A stretch of DNA of 49,092 nucleotides from Chloroflexi bacterium OLB15 (GTDB lineage Bacteria; Chloroflexota; Anaerolineae; Aggregatilineales; Phototrophicaceae). The position numbers and the translations under genes were made by a program. The stretch spans positions 1-49,092 of the forward strand of contig LMZS01000161.1 in assembly GCA_001567085.1 (NCBI GenBank), in the 5' to 3' direction. The notes beneath the pieces are model-generated. The model was not told the DNA's origin, made no database searches, and was given only the letters and a program-made list of their open reading frames with translations. Of this stretch, positions 19,412 to 28,751 are shown one piece after another (the stretch's first letter is position 1; every line of letters starts with the position of its first letter).

Positions 19412-20939
19412 CTACCGCGGCTGTGGCGCGGGCGAAATCGTAATCGTATACTGCACATTCGCGGCCAGAGGCCCCTGATTCACCACCGTGATCGGGATGA
19501 GGTTGCTATCTGGCGTGAAGATCAGCGAGAGCGGTGTTCCACATTCCTGCGAGGGCTGCCCGGTGCCCCACATGGTTTGCTCCATCGCCCCGTTGCCCAG
19601 ACATTGCAGATTCAGGTTGAAGGTCAGCGCCGCAAACCCGCCGAAATCCGCCACCGACAGATTGATGATGTCGCGGTATTGGCCGGGGTAGCTGATGAAT
19701 TCAGTGAACGTCCGCCCTTCGTTGTACACAATCCCGAAATTGAACGTCTGATCCGGCGTAATCGTGGCAATTGGCGGCACCGGAACGACAAATGTGGCTG
19801 TTGGCTGCGGAATCGTGGTTGCGGTGGCTGTCGAAAACACGAACGTTGGCGTTAGCGTCGGCGCGGGGGTGGTTGGCAGCGGCGTGGGCGTGGGCGGCGA
19901 AACCAGCACCGGCAAATTCGCGCACGGGCCGTTCAGGAAAGTCACTGTGCTGGATACCCAGCCCTGCACTCCATTGAAGTTCACCGCATACCAGATGCGA
20001 TCCGGGCTGAGACCGAATACAGGCAGCGGCTGCCCTGGCAGCAGCGAGCCAATGATGTCAAAGTTGATGCCGGGGCCAAAGCGCACATTTACCGGCCCGT
20101 TGCTGAACACCATGCAAATGGTCGGCGTGGGAACCAGCGTTGGCGTTAAATCCAGCGTCGGCAGCGGCGGAATGGTGGGTAATGGCGGCAGCGTCGCTGT
20201 GGCGGCGGGCACGATCTGTGGCTCGCCAATCCCCGTGACGGTAATTTGCACCCCGCCCGTAATTTCCGGGCTGATCGGGCGTAATGCCACTTCATACATG
20301 CCGGCAGCGGGCGCAGCGCGATTTGTGCCGAAGGCAGGTTGGTAAATGCGGCGATCACCATCTGCGGGATCGGCGTACTTCTGCGGCAAAGCCGAAGCCG
20401 AGCGGATCAGGCGCGAGCCGCAGCATTTGGGTTGCCGCCGGATCGCCGGGAATGGCATAAAACTGAGGCTCCGCGCTGGCCGAAAAGTCAGCAACTGCGG
20501 TGATCCCCGGCAAAATCGCGTTCACGCCATCAGACGAGCGCCCATCCAGCGTGATCAAATATTCTCCGAGCGATGCGCCCGATCCGCTGACCAGAATGGT
20601 ATAGATGCCATCCGTTGGCAGCCTGACCGTGATCCGCGCATCCAGCCCATCCGGCGAAAATGGATCATCATCGTTCGCCATTAACTGCTGCTGCGCGGGG
20701 GAAAGCAGCGAGATCGCCGGGTTTAGCTCTGGCGTAATGCCGATCACCCGAATCGTGACATGATCATCTGCCGCGCCAGTGAAGGTGTACAAGCCCAAAG
20801 GGGTTTGCGCGCTGATTGACCCGGTGAGGGCGTCGCCATAGACCAGTGAGGTTGCCTGCGCGTTAATCGCGGGGGCTAATGCGAAACAGCTTAATAAGAC
20901 CAGCAGTAGGGTGGCCGCAGCGAGTCGAATTCGGGTCAT
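19412..20939 (-). CDS. Secreted PPC/SH3-domain protein with Thr/Pro linkers, two frameshifts
   Basis: About 508 codons after repair. The start is ATG 20939 with AGGAG upstream, then a signal peptide (MTRIRLAAATLLLVLLSCFALAPAINA region). An N-terminal pre-peptidase-like (PPC) beta domain contains PLGLYTFTGAADDHVTIRV. Next come a Thr/Pro linker, a bacterial SH3 domain (VNVRFGPGINFDIIG... GWVSS), a second Thr/Pro linker and a C-terminal PPC-like domain (GRTFTEFISYPGQYRDI). It is probably a cell-surface or extracellular binding protein. The frame breaks at the plus-strand GGG 20366-20368 and at GG 20303-20304. Adding one G at each place restores VIAAFTNLPSAQIALRPLPG joined to MYEVALRP. Confidence 0.82.
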
Positions 20940-21146
20940 CTTACCGTCTCCTAACGCTTCATAAACGAAATCACTATTTTCGATAGTATGCGCGTAGTTC
21001 ACCTGTCTGACAAGCATGATAGGAGATACGTAAGGGGAATTACTCACTCCGCTGCGCGATCCAAATGCCGGCATTAAAGCGGCATTCGGGCATCTGGTCA
21101 CCACTCCAGCGCATTGGCGGATTCGGTTCAGGGAAGGGGAGCCTCA

Positions 21147-21183
21147 TACCGGCACCCTTCCGCCTCAGGGGAGGGATGCCGGT
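21147..21183. repeat. Long hairpin downstream of the anchored protein gene
   Basis: Imperfect inverted repeat with arms beginning TACCGGCA and ending TGCCGGTA around a C-rich/G-rich inner stem. It sits just downstream of the minus-strand gene ending at 21206 and may act as a terminator or transcript stabiliser; no T run follows. Confidence 0.5.
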
Positions 21184-21205
21184 ACAGGCGTGTACTTTGA
21201 ACTTT

Positions 21206-22363
21206 CTAGCCCGCTGTCAGCCCTAGCCAGCGCAGCCAAACATCCAGCAGCACCGCGTTACGCGCATAGGTCACGGCAGGTTCAGCAGCGCCAGAAGGAT
21301 TGCCGCTGAAGGTGAAATCCACCGCCGCGAAGAAACTGTCGGTCATGCCCTGTGCCGCCCCTTGCGCCAGTGTCGCGCAGGAAGGCGCGCTAAGCTCGCG
21401 CACGCCGCTTGAGAGGGTCACCGTTTCGCCGCGCGCGCGGGCAATATCGTCAGGCAGCGCGTTCAGGAAATCAACGGCAGGGAGAACCGACGTATTGAAA
21501 GCCTCAAGAAAAGGCTGTAGCTGTGCATACCATTCGCCCAGTCCGGCACAATCAGAGGTGCCGCCGCGCGAAATGCCTGCGCTGGGGGCTGAATCTGCAC
21601 CGGTATCCACCCCCTGTTCCCACAACCCATCCAGCACGCTGGCAAACTGTGCGGCGGCTTCCTGAGAACGTGTGAACGCGGTTGGGCGATCCCCCGCTTC
21701 CAGCGTGCGAAGCGCGTCCAGTTGGGCATCCAGCGCGTCAAGCAGTGTTTGCCGTGTGCCCAGCAGGCAGTCTGCGAACGGCTGATCGGCGGCGCGATCA
21801 CGGCTTGTTTGTGCTGCCGCTATCACATCGGCTATCGGCTGACTCGGCGCATAATAGGCCAGCGCGAAGGCGGTCAGCACCGTATCGTAATCGGCAGCAA
21901 CCAGTCCCCACCATTCTGCCGGGTTGTCGCAGCTATCAGATGCCGGTGTAGGGTCGCCGCTATCGTTAACGGTACTCGTATCTTCTACAGGCGCTGGCGT
22001 TGTTGTCGGCGCGGCGGCAATTTGCAGCGTTGGCAGCACTGGCACAACCGGTTGTGTGGGCGGTTTGAGGATGCCCAGCGCTTGCCCGCCAATCACCACC
22101 ACAAAGCCCAGCGCAGCAAACAGCAAAAACAGCAGCAGCGCGTTAATCAGCACCTGAAAGAATCCGCCAATCAGCGAAAGGCATCCCCCATCATTCGTTG
22201 ACTTGATAGGTTTTTGCTTGCCTCTGGAGGAATATGCCCCGCGTTCAGGGCTGGGTACCGCTGCCGATACGGCAAAAGGGTCTTCCAGCCCGAACTCATT
22301 CGGATCGTCAAATCGCGGGTCAAAAGTGCGCTCAGGCTGCTTTTTATTATTTTTCTTTGCCAT
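21206..22363 (-). CDS. Membrane-anchored protein with extracellular helical domain, unknown
   Basis: 385 residues, not recognised. The first about 60 residues are charged and probably cytoplasmic (KKNNKKQPERTFDPRFDD). One strong hydrophobic segment follows at about 64-95 (FFQVLINALLLFLLFAALGFVVVIGG). Next come a Thr/Pro/Asp-rich linker and about 240 residues of helical domain with conserved-looking Trp and Cys residues (CDNPAEWWGLV, TSDCAGLGEWYAQLQPFL). The two halves of this domain look alike (C..P/L.EWW/Y..L...), suggesting an internal duplication. The start is ATG 22363 with AAGGA upstream. Confidence 0.75.
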   Translation of the reverse strand: MAKKNNKKQPERTFDPRFDDPNEFGLEDPFAVSAAVPSPERGAYSSRGKQKPIKSTNDGGCLSLIGGFFQVLINALLLFLLFAALGFVVVIGGQALGILKPPTQPVVPVLPTLQIAAAPTTTPAPVEDTSTVNDSGDPTPASDSCDNPAEWWGLVAADYDTVLTAFALAYYAPSQPIADVIAAAQTSRDRAADQPFADCLLGTRQTLLDALDAQLDALRTLEAGDRPTAFTRSQEAAAQFASVLDGLWEQGVDTGADSAPSAGISRGGTSDCAGLGEWYAQLQPFLEAFNTSVLPAVDFLNALPDDIARARGETVTLSSGVRELSAPSCATLAQGAAQGMTDSFFAAVDFTFSGNPSGAAEPAVTYARNAVLLDVWLRWLGLTAG

Positions 22364-22528
22364 CGTTCATCCTTGCTGGCGCGATCTAAATTGTAGGGCT
22401 ATGGCAGTTGAAAAAGGCATAGATCATCGTGTAGAGCATACCATTTTTCGGCGTGCGCGCAGTGATAAATCGCCTGATCCGCAGGTTAGCGGGTGCGAAT
22501 ATCTCGCGCCAGTGTTTCTAAAATATCG

Positions 22529-22542
22529 TTTACACGTGTAAA
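22529..22542. promoter_or_regulatory. Perfect 14-base palindrome, candidate operator
   Basis: TTTACACGTGTAAA reads the same on both strands. Its first six bases form a near-consensus -35, with TACAAT at 22549-22554 as the possible -10 (spacer 14). It lies 49 bases before the ATG of the first of two tandem paralogues, the position expected for an operator. Confidence 0.45.
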
Positions 22543-22590
22543 ACTCACTACAATCAAGAGTATTCGACATTTGCAGGAAAGAGTCTTGCG

Positions 22591-23061
22591 ATGAATCAGT
22601 ACGGATTTTCGCCAGAGGAATGGAATGTGCTGCTCTCCGCGCTGCTCAGCGCCTCTATCGCAATTTCGCTGGTGGATGCTGATGGCGCTATGATCGAAAT
22701 GATGACCTTGCACGATGCATTGGATACCCGTCGCGCAACCTATCCGGCTGCCAGCGCCATCGGCGCGCTGTTACAGGAAGCCATCTCATCTGATGCGGTT
22801 GACTTTCTGCACACGCTGGAAGATTTGCCTTTTGAGACGCTGCATCGCCGCACCCTCTCCGATTTGAAACGCGCGGTTGAGATTCTCGAAAACAGGCAAG
22901 ACCCGGAAACAACGTCTGTTTACAAGTTGATCGTTTACGGAATCGCTGTGCAAATTGCGCGTTCGCACGAAGAAGGGGCGCTGTCTGATCTGACGCTTGA
23001 GCCGATCAGCGCCGAAGAACAAGCTTTGCTGGACGAATATAAGCATATTCTGGATTTGTAA
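22591..23061 (+). CDS. Small helical protein, first of a tandem paralogue pair
   Basis: 156 residues, unknown function, no signal peptide or membrane helix. It is mostly helical, opening with FSPEEWNVLLSALLSASIAISLVDADG and ending with EEQALLDEYKHIL. It shares length, opening and closing patterns with the next gene: PEEW.VL, ISL/VSL, GA/GT..EM, DFETL/FETL, and a C-terminal SAEEQ/SASEQ..LD. The pair evidently arose by duplication. The start is ATG 22591 with GGAAAG upstream. Confidence 0.78.
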   Translation: MNQYGFSPEEWNVLLSALLSASIAISLVDADGAMIEMMTLHDALDTRRATYPAASAIGALLQEAISSDAVDFLHTLEDLPFETLHRRTLSDLKRAVEILENRQDPETTSVYKLIVYGIAVQIARSHEEGALSDLTLEPISAEEQALLDEYKHILDL

Positions 23062-23093
23062 GCGCCAGAATCAACCCGTGAAAAGGACAGCCT

Positions 23094-23564
23094 ATGACTG
23101 CCTCATCAGCTTTCATCCCTGAAGAATGGGAAGTGTTATCCGCAGGCATTTTGCAGCCAGCGCTGGCGGTTTCTTTAGCCGAACGCGGCGGCACGCTGGT
23201 CGAAATGCTGGCGTTGTACGATACGCTGACTGGCGAACTGAAGGCGAACGCGGGTAACCCGTTAATCGCCGCGCTGCTGAATTATGTGGTGTCGCGTAAA
23301 GCGGCTGATGTTCTGAAAGCCTATGATGAAATTGATTTTGAAACCCTGCTGGCGATGGCGCTGCGCACGCTGGCTTCAGCTCTGGCACTGCTGCGCCAGA
23401 AGGCACAGCCGGATGAAGTGGTCATCTACGGGAATGTTGTGCGCACGGTTAGCCAGCATGTCGCCAGCGCGCATGATGAGCGCGATGTGATCAGTGGCTC
23501 AACGGTCAGCGCCAGCGAGCAGAGCGTTCTCGATAAGGTTAACGCCATCTTGAACACCCGCTAG
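23094..23564 (+). CDS. Small helical protein, second of a tandem paralogue pair
   Basis: Also exactly 156 residues and related to the preceding gene, 32 bases downstream of its stop. It opens with FIPEEWEVLSAGILQPALAVSLAERGG, has IDFETLLAMALRTL in the middle and ends with SASEQSVLDKVNAIL. The fold is probably all-helical. The start is ATG 23094 with AAAAGGA upstream. Identity with its neighbour is modest, so the duplication is old. Confidence 0.78.
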   Translation: MTASSAFIPEEWEVLSAGILQPALAVSLAERGGTLVEMLALYDTLTGELKANAGNPLIAALLNYVVSRKAADVLKAYDEIDFETLLAMALRTLASALALLRQKAQPDEVVIYGNVVRTVSQHVASAHDERDVISGSTVSASEQSVLDKVNAILNTR

Positions 23565-23595
23565 TTAGCGCCAGTCAGAGATAAGGCGCATTTTT

Positions 23596-23636
23596 GCCCC
23601 TCACCTCATGGTATGAGCGCGGGTAGGGGTGAGGGC
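23596..23636. repeat. CCTCACC/GGTGAGG hairpin
   Basis: Imperfect inverted repeat with arms at 23596-23606 and 23626-23636 and a 19-base loop. A similar hairpin occurs at 41180-41207, and related G+C-rich fragments near 12120-12155 and 38951-38960, so this may be a dispersed repeat family of the genome. Confidence 0.4.
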
Positions 23637-23642
23637 TTAAAT

Positions 23643-23672
23643 TGTCGCCTCTCCATGTTCAGAGAGGCGACA
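23643..23672. terminator. Terminator-like hairpin between convergent genes
   Basis: An 11-bp perfect stem TGTCGCCTCTC/GAGAGGCGACA with an 8-base loop, between the second paralogue and the DUF3352 gene. On the minus strand it is followed by ATTTAA, so it probably serves the DUF3352 gene ending at 23690. Confidence 0.55.
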
Positions 23673-23689
23673 GTGCGATTAAAGTTTGT

Positions 23690-25429
23690 TTATTCCGCTG
23701 CTACCAGCGAAAACACGTAGCGAATGCTGGTGCTGCTTGGCAGTCCGATATGCCCGCTAAAGCTCATGCTCTCGAACAGTCCTAGCGCCTGCATGCTTGA
23801 TCCGCCCGACATATTCATGCCCAATCGCGTGACGATTGGCTCCAGCGCGATATAGACATAAGCCGGGGTATCGCCCAAGCTAACGCTGGCCGCATTCTGG
23901 AACGCCGCCGTAGAGCCGATGCCGCCATCGCCAGTCAGCGCCGCCTCAACATAATCGGGCGTGCCTATCACGAAGATCGAATCGGTAACCGCAATCTGCA
24001 CTTCAATCGGGAATGGGATGTCATCAATGGTGATCGCAATATTGGTGGCTTCCCCGCCTACAATTTCCTTCTCTGAAACCGCAAGGTCAGGCGTAGAAGA
24101 CGCGAACCGTTCAATGAATGCGGTCAGGCCGTCATATAGTTGCTGCGCGCCGCCATCCACATTTTCGGCAACGAAGCTCACGCCGATGGGGTTGCGCGTC
24201 GGCGGGCTGTTAAAGCCGTTCGGGAAAGCTGTGAAATCAATGCCTGCGGCAAAAGCGCCCTGACCGCTAGCCCAACCGAAAGACTCTTCCAGCGTGCCGC
24301 CTGTGATCATCTGAATGCCGGCTTGCATGGCCGCAATCTGATCTTCAGCGTTTTCAAACTGGTCAGAATCAACGCCCATTTCTTCCAACATCTGCTGCTG
24401 CATTTCCATCATCGTGCCGAGCTGTTCTACGCCCTGTGAAATCGCCTGCGCCAGATCGGGATAGAAGACGACCAGCGCGGCATTTGCTGGCACGCGTGAG
24501 GCGAAAGCAAGATCAACCGCGCCAAATTCAGGCAGAGGCATCCCCATACTTTCGGCCGCCGCTTCCAGATCGGCATTCAACGAAACATCCATGATCAGAT
24601 TGTTCTGATCTAGCACCGTGAAGCCTAGCCCCACGCCGTGATAATTTTCCGCGTACATCGCGAACATGTTGCCGAGAAATTCAGCATCCTCGAATTCATC
24701 GGCCATCGTTTCGTTGAGCGAAGCGAGCAGCCCAGCAGGGTTGATGAAACCTGCCACCGCGTAATCCCCCGCAGGCAGCATGTTCATCGTATCGCTAAAG
24801 TTGGCGTTGTCGCTCAGGCGAACCGATAGTTCCGCCTGTGGCAGCAGCGCCATATCGGTCGCAACCAGCAGCACATTGTTGCCGAAATACAGATAGGCAG
24901 GATTGCGGGCGGTGTTATTAGCGTTAGGCCCAAAAATGGCGTAATCGGAACTATCTTCGATGGCCTCATACTCTGACATGAAAGCAGCGTTGTTGCTGAA
25001 GAAGCTCTGAACTACCGCGCGATCAGTAATGGACAGCGCGATCAAATAGCCGCTGTCCATATTGTTGGCGTTGTTGTTGTCGAAAAGAGGTTCCCCATCA
25101 AGGATGCCGAAAGCCCCCACGCCGCCTAGCAGTGGTTGAACCGATTCGGCAAAGGTGGCTTCAGGATCGTTGGTCATTGCCTGAGCGATGGCATCCAGTT
25201 CTTCGCTAAATGCGCGCGCATCGCCGCCCTCAGCTTCGGCAAACCGTCCCGCCAATGCCTCAATCTCATCAACGAACGCCGCATCAGTGCGGAAGCCGAA
25301 ATACATAAATGTGTCTTCGGGGTAGAAATTTGCCAGGCTGGTCAGGTTTTGCGTTGGGACTGCGAATACTGGCAGTGCCAATATGCTCAACGCCAGCACA
25401 AGAACTCCGGATAGAACCATGCGTTTCAT
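23690..25429 (-). CDS. Secreted DUF3352-domain protein
   Basis: 579 residues. An N-terminal signal peptide (VLSGVLVLALSILALPVFA) is followed by a DUF3352 domain. Its opening PEDTFMYFGFRTDAAFVDEIEALAGRF is typical of the family, which begins with a description-like strand 'P..t.ay..i' before long helices. Repeated beta-alpha units contain Met- and Gly-rich segments. There is no lipobox and no C-terminal anchor. Function is unknown; family members are exported proteins of Chloroflexi and cyanobacteria. The start is ATG 25429 with AAGGAAGG upstream. It is monocistronic. Confidence 0.85.
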   Translation of the reverse strand: MKRMVLSGVLVLALSILALPVFAVPTQNLTSLANFYPEDTFMYFGFRTDAAFVDEIEALAGRFAEAEGGDARAFSEELDAIAQAMTNDPEATFAESVQPLLGGVGAFGILDGEPLFDNNNANNMDSGYLIALSITDRAVVQSFFSNNAAFMSEYEAIEDSSDYAIFGPNANNTARNPAYLYFGNNVLLVATDMALLPQAELSVRLSDNANFSDTMNMLPAGDYAVAGFINPAGLLASLNETMADEFEDAEFLGNMFAMYAENYHGVGLGFTVLDQNNLIMDVSLNADLEAAAESMGMPLPEFGAVDLAFASRVPANAALVVFYPDLAQAISQGVEQLGTMMEMQQQMLEEMGVDSDQFENAEDQIAAMQAGIQMITGGTLEESFGWASGQGAFAAGIDFTAFPNGFNSPPTRNPIGVSFVAENVDGGAQQLYDGLTAFIERFASSTPDLAVSEKEIVGGEATNIAITIDDIPFPIEVQIAVTDSIFVIGTPDYVEAALTGDGGIGSTAAFQNAASVSLGDTPAYVYIALEPIVTRLGMNMSGGSSMQALGLFESMSFSGHIGLPSSTSIRYVFSLVAAE

Positions 25430-25686
25430 TCGGATTTCCTTCCTTTTACATTAGATTGCTTATTCACTATACGTCAAAACCACACCCCGCGTTGCGAACG
25501 TAGCCATAGCATAGGCCGCTTTTTTACGCTCACCTCCCCTGAAAGTTAGGGCTATTCCGTAAAACCGTCCGCTGCTCTCGCTTTTCTCGCCCCATACGCT
25601 CCGCTTTTACTCCCTTCCTGATGCGTTGAGGTGGGGCTTGCGAAGTGGGATCAAAACTTCTTACACCCAAACAGGAGAAAAACCTC

Positions 25687-26448
25687 ATGTCTTGCCTTGC
25701 TGGACTGGCCGATTTGCGCCGTCATCTCGATATACAGCCTGATGCTGGCGATGACGATCTGCGCCTCTTCGCGGCGTTGCAAGCCGCGTCCCATGCCATA
25801 GAGACGTTCTGCGCCCGCCGCTTTGTTCCATATCTGCAAACCTGTGTGCAGCCTGTATCTCGCGCTGCGACGGAAATCACGCTGGAAACAGATCTGTTGC
25901 AGTTGATCAGCATCGCTGATGAAAGTGGGGTGATCCCCCTGAACGCCGTTGAAACGCTTCCGGCGCTGGCTTCAGCTTCGGCGCTTCGCCGTATAGATGG
26001 AGGCGCATTCACTGGCAATCTGACCATGCAGGGCTGGTGGGGCTGGCACGATTCGCCAGATAGCCTGTGGATCAGCGCCAATGATACGGTACGCAGTGAC
26101 CCGCTGGATTTCGACTTAACGGTGCTTGAGGTTGTGTCTGTAGAAGGGGAAGACGCGCGCGGCCACGCCCCGCGTTTTCAGGCCGGATACCTCATCCGCA
26201 TCGGTGATGAACTCATGACCGTGATTAAAGCGGACAGCGATACCCATCTGCTGTCATTGGTGCGTGGCGCTGGCGGCACCCAGCCTGTAACCCACCTGCG
26301 CGGCGCGCAAATCCGCATCTATCAGCCGCCCCGCGCGATACGCGATCTGGCGCTGCGTTATGCCGCATGGCTCTTGCAGCATCCCGAACCGCCGCCTGAA
26401 ATACTGATCGCCGCGCTGCTTCCCTTTCGCCGCTTTCACGTGAAATAA
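25687..26448 (+). CDS. Phage gp6-like head-tail connector protein
   Basis: 253 residues. The N-terminal about 50 residues (LADLRRHLDIQPDAGDDDLRLFAALQAASHAIETFCARRF) match the HK97 gp6/SPP1 gp15 connector pattern, in which a short helical domain opens with LxDLKxHL..d...D..L...l.aA...iE...gR. The C-terminal helix (AIRDLALRYAAWLL) completes the connector domain; the roughly 170 residues between are an insertion or beta domain. The start is ATG 25687 with AGGAG upstream, preferred over GTG 25645, which has no ribosome binding site. It sits alone with the next gene between unrelated chromosomal genes. Confidence 0.75.
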   Translation: MSCLAGLADLRRHLDIQPDAGDDDLRLFAALQAASHAIETFCARRFVPYLQTCVQPVSRAATEITLETDLLQLISIADESGVIPLNAVETLPALASASALRRIDGGAFTGNLTMQGWWGWHDSPDSLWISANDTVRSDPLDFDLTVLEVVSVEGEDARGHAPRFQAGYLIRIGDELMTVIKADSDTHLLSLVRGAGGTQPVTHLRGAQIRIYQPPRAIRDLALRYAAWLLQHPEPPPEILIAALLPFRRFHVK

Positions 26449-26459
26449 AGGAGCTGATC

Positions 26460-26918
26460 ATGCCCGCATTTTCTAACGCGCTCACCGCATTAGCCGCGCT
26501 CTCTGTTTCCGGGGTTGCCCGTAACGCCGCGCCTGATGCCCTACCGCTGACCATCACCCGCGCGCATTTGCCCATCCTGCTTGTAATTCCCGGCGATACT
26601 GGCGAGCGCAGCCTGTTTAATTCGCGTAGTGAAGGCTTCACCGCGGCCGCTTTTCCCGGCGGCGCGCGTACCTTAGTTGTGCAGGTAACGCATCTGCTGC
26701 TGGTCGCCTCCCGTGATGATGGACTCGGCGCGCGTTCCCATCTGCCCCGTGTCATCGCCCTTCTGGATGCCTACTTCGCCGCCCTCTCCCTCAACCCTAC
26801 GCTTAGCGGTACGCTCTGTGAACCTGCTCGCGTCACCGTTGAACCCGGCTCAGTGGTCTACAGCGGCGCAGCCTATCATGGCGCTACCCTTCGCCACCTC
26901 TGGGTGTTGGGCTACTAA
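26460..26918 (+). CDS. Probable phage neck/tail-terminator-like protein
   Basis: 152 residues, 11 bases after the connector gene and preceded by AAAGGAG. No strong single motif. Its size, position directly after a gp6-like gene and predicted alpha-beta pattern (RVIALLDAYFAALSLNPTLSG, then VYSGAAYHGATLRHLWVLGY) fit a tail terminator or tail-completion protein, where a C-terminal Y.G..Y.G...-type strand pair is common. Assignment rests on synteny more than on sequence, so it is tentative. No further phage gene follows; the next gene is the opposing Ada-like gene. Confidence 0.5.
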   Translation: MPAFSNALTALAALSVSGVARNAAPDALPLTITRAHLPILLVIPGDTGERSLFNSRSEGFTAAAFPGGARTLVVQVTHLLLVASRDDGLGARSHLPRVIALLDAYFAALSLNPTLSGTLCEPARVTVEPGSVVYSGAAYHGATLRHLWVLGY

Positions 26919-26953
26919 TAGCGTCAGTTATGGTTACCTGCCTGGCTGCTTTT

Positions 26954-26995
26954 GTGACCCTCAGCCCCGTTGCTTCAAGAAAGCTGAGGGTTCAC
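26954..26995. terminator. Hairpin between convergent neck and Ada-like genes
   Basis: Arms at 26954-26965 and 26983-26995 (GACCCTCAGC/GCTGAGGGTTC, one bulged base). The stop of the minus-strand gene lies in the loop. No T run, so its role is uncertain. Confidence 0.45.
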
Positions 26996-28039
26996 TGTCT
27001 CCCGTTCTTCTGCCAGCAGCGTATCCCGCTGCTGCTTGCTGCGCTGTGAATAGAAGCTGGCAATCTCGCCGTCGGCGCGTTCCGCGCGATGGCAGGGGAT
27101 GATGATCGCCACCGGGTTTGCGTTCACCGCATCCGCCACCATGCTTGCAGCCCCCGGCTTGCCCAGCGCTTCGGCAATCTCGCCATAGGTGCGCGTTTCA
27201 CCAAACGGAATCTTAAGCAGCTCTGCCCACACCCGTATCTGGAACGCCGTCGCCCGAATGTCTAACGGCAAATGTTGTAGCGATCCGGTCTTGTCCTCAT
27301 GCTCCCCATCGTTGATATGGTTGACAATCGCCTCCACCCAATCGCAGTATTCAAAGCGATTGCGCGAAATCTGCGCTAGCGGGTATTCCGCAAACAGCAG
27401 CGTTTCCAGTTCCTCATCACAGTTTGGCTGTCTGGGATCGCCCAGATGCACCGCCGCCACCCCGCGCACCGTCTTTGCCACCAGCACCCGCCCCAGTCGG
27501 CAGTTCACGATGGCATACATGATCTCCATGCCTTCGCCGCCCCGGCTGTAAGTTGCTGGCGTCATGCCCATTTTTTCCGGCGCGCGCTCATACGCCCGGC
27601 TGCTAGAGCCGTAGCCTGCATCATATAATGCTGCCGCCACCCCGCGCCCATCGCGCAAACGCGCCTTGAAGCGCTCCAGTCGTTTCGCTTCAGCATATTC
27701 GCGTGGCGATATGCCGGCCACGCGCTTGAACACCCGCTGAATATGAAACGGACTCATGCTCATATGGTCGCCCATATCCTGAAGCGTGGGCTGGTCGTCG
27801 CAGCGCTCATCTATATAGCGCATCAGCCGGTGTGTAATCTCAACGTCCGGGTGCGGCGTTGTAGGTCGAATTTCAATCATAGGAATAGGCTCACAATCCG
27901 TAGCAGGCGCGGCGCGGCGTCGGGGCGGCTTTTGCGCGCTTTGAATCTCTTTCGCCAGCCGTGCCTGGCGAACCATCTTGATCAAATCGCCTTGTCGCTG
28001 TTCATATTCCCAAAGGTGATACGGGTTGACCTGAAACAT
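26975..28039 (-). CDS. Ada-like protein: AraC-type HTH fused to O6-alkylguanine-DNA alkyltransferase
   Basis: 354 residues. An N-terminal segment of about 60 residues is followed by an AraC-type double HTH (TLQDMGDHMSMSPFHIQRVFKRVAGISPREY, about 90-165) and a C-terminal methyltransferase domain with the acceptor motif IIPCHR (Cys about 316). It repairs O6-alkylguanine by suicidal transfer to that Cys. The N-terminal phosphotriester-acceptor domain of full Ada, with its four zinc Cys, is absent, so the methyl-sensing activator role is doubtful. The start is ATG 28039 with AAGGAGG 8 bases upstream, preferred over earlier in-frame codons. The N-terminal LIKMVRQARLAKE resembles the start of the DUF1917-like protein at 35.0-35.4 kb. 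Confidence 0.9.
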   Translation of the reverse strand: MFQVNPYHLWEYEQRQGDLIKMVRQARLAKEIQSAQKPPRRRAAPATDCEPIPMIEIRPTTPHPDVEITHRLMRYIDERCDDQPTLQDMGDHMSMSPFHIQRVFKRVAGISPREYAEAKRLERFKARLRDGRGVAAALYDAGYGSSSRAYERAPEKMGMTPATYSRGGEGMEIMYAIVNCRLGRVLVAKTVRGVAAVHLGDPRQPNCDEELETLLFAEYPLAQISRNRFEYCDWVEAIVNHINDGEHEDKTGSLQHLPLDIRATAFQIRVWAELLKIPFGETRTYGEIAEALGKPGAASMVADAVNANPVAIIIPCHRAERADGEIASFYSQRSKQQRDTLLAEERETVNPQLS

Positions 28040-28211
28040 CAGAGTCCTCCTTTTACCTGACGACGATAAGCCCTCGCCGTCTGCGATACTGTTTGTGAAT
28101 CTGCGTTTATGCGTCGGAAAATGGCGAGTATGAGTGTACGGACTAATGAGCTTCGGCTGTGCGCTGAAGCTCATCACGATTAGTTATTGCTATAGCTATA
28201 TGTCGTAAAGG

Positions 28212-28610
28212 TCACCCAATGAGTCGCTGGCTTTGGGCGAAAGCTGGCGGGTGTTCCCCCGTCTTGATCGCAGTTGCCAGCACCTTGTTCGCAGGCAAGG
28301 AAATCGGCAGCGTGCGCACGGCAAAATCATGGATGAATCCGCCTGCCACCAACCACGCCGCCGGGGCGCATTCGTCTACCAATACCAGAATCGGCTCAGC
28401 GTCTACCGAACGCAAATGAATGATGGTCGCTTCTGCGTCAGGATGCGTGCTGTCAATTAAAATGGCATGTGGCATGGCGATGATATACTGCCCTAGCGCC
28501 GCCATCATCTCATTGGCATGAAGAAGCTCAACATCCTGGGCAGCGGATTGCAGGTCGAAAAAACGGGCTTCGTTGCTCAATACCAGCATCAATTTTTGCG
28601 CAGACATCAT
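28212..28610 (-). CDS. Small receiver-like protein, unknown
   Basis: 132 residues. The alternating alpha/beta pattern (KLMLVLSNEARFFDL, then AILIDSTHPDAEATIIHLRS, then EPILVLVD) resembles a response-regulator receiver. An Asp sits where the phosphorylated residue would be (ILID), but the acidic pair and the Lys of true receivers are not clear. The start is ATG 28610 (or ATG 28607) with AAGGGAT upstream. It lies upstream of the Ada-like gene on the same strand, 172 bases away. Confidence 0.6.
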   Translation of the reverse strand: MMSAQKLMLVLSNEARFFDLQSAAQDVELLHANEMMAALGQYIIAMPHAILIDSTHPDAEATIIHLRSVDAEPILVLVDECAPAAWLVAGGFIHDFAVRTLPISLPANKVLATAIKTGEHPPAFAQSQRLIG

Positions 28611-28751
28611 TCGCCATCCCTTACACAATGGATGACTTAATCTTATGCCAGCCGGCACACGCGATCTATCCGATTCTTGCGCTGCTTTTGAGGAATGAGT
28701 GCGGGCGCGAAATGGTAGCGTTTTTACGCTCGCTGCTCAGCACTTGAGGCG

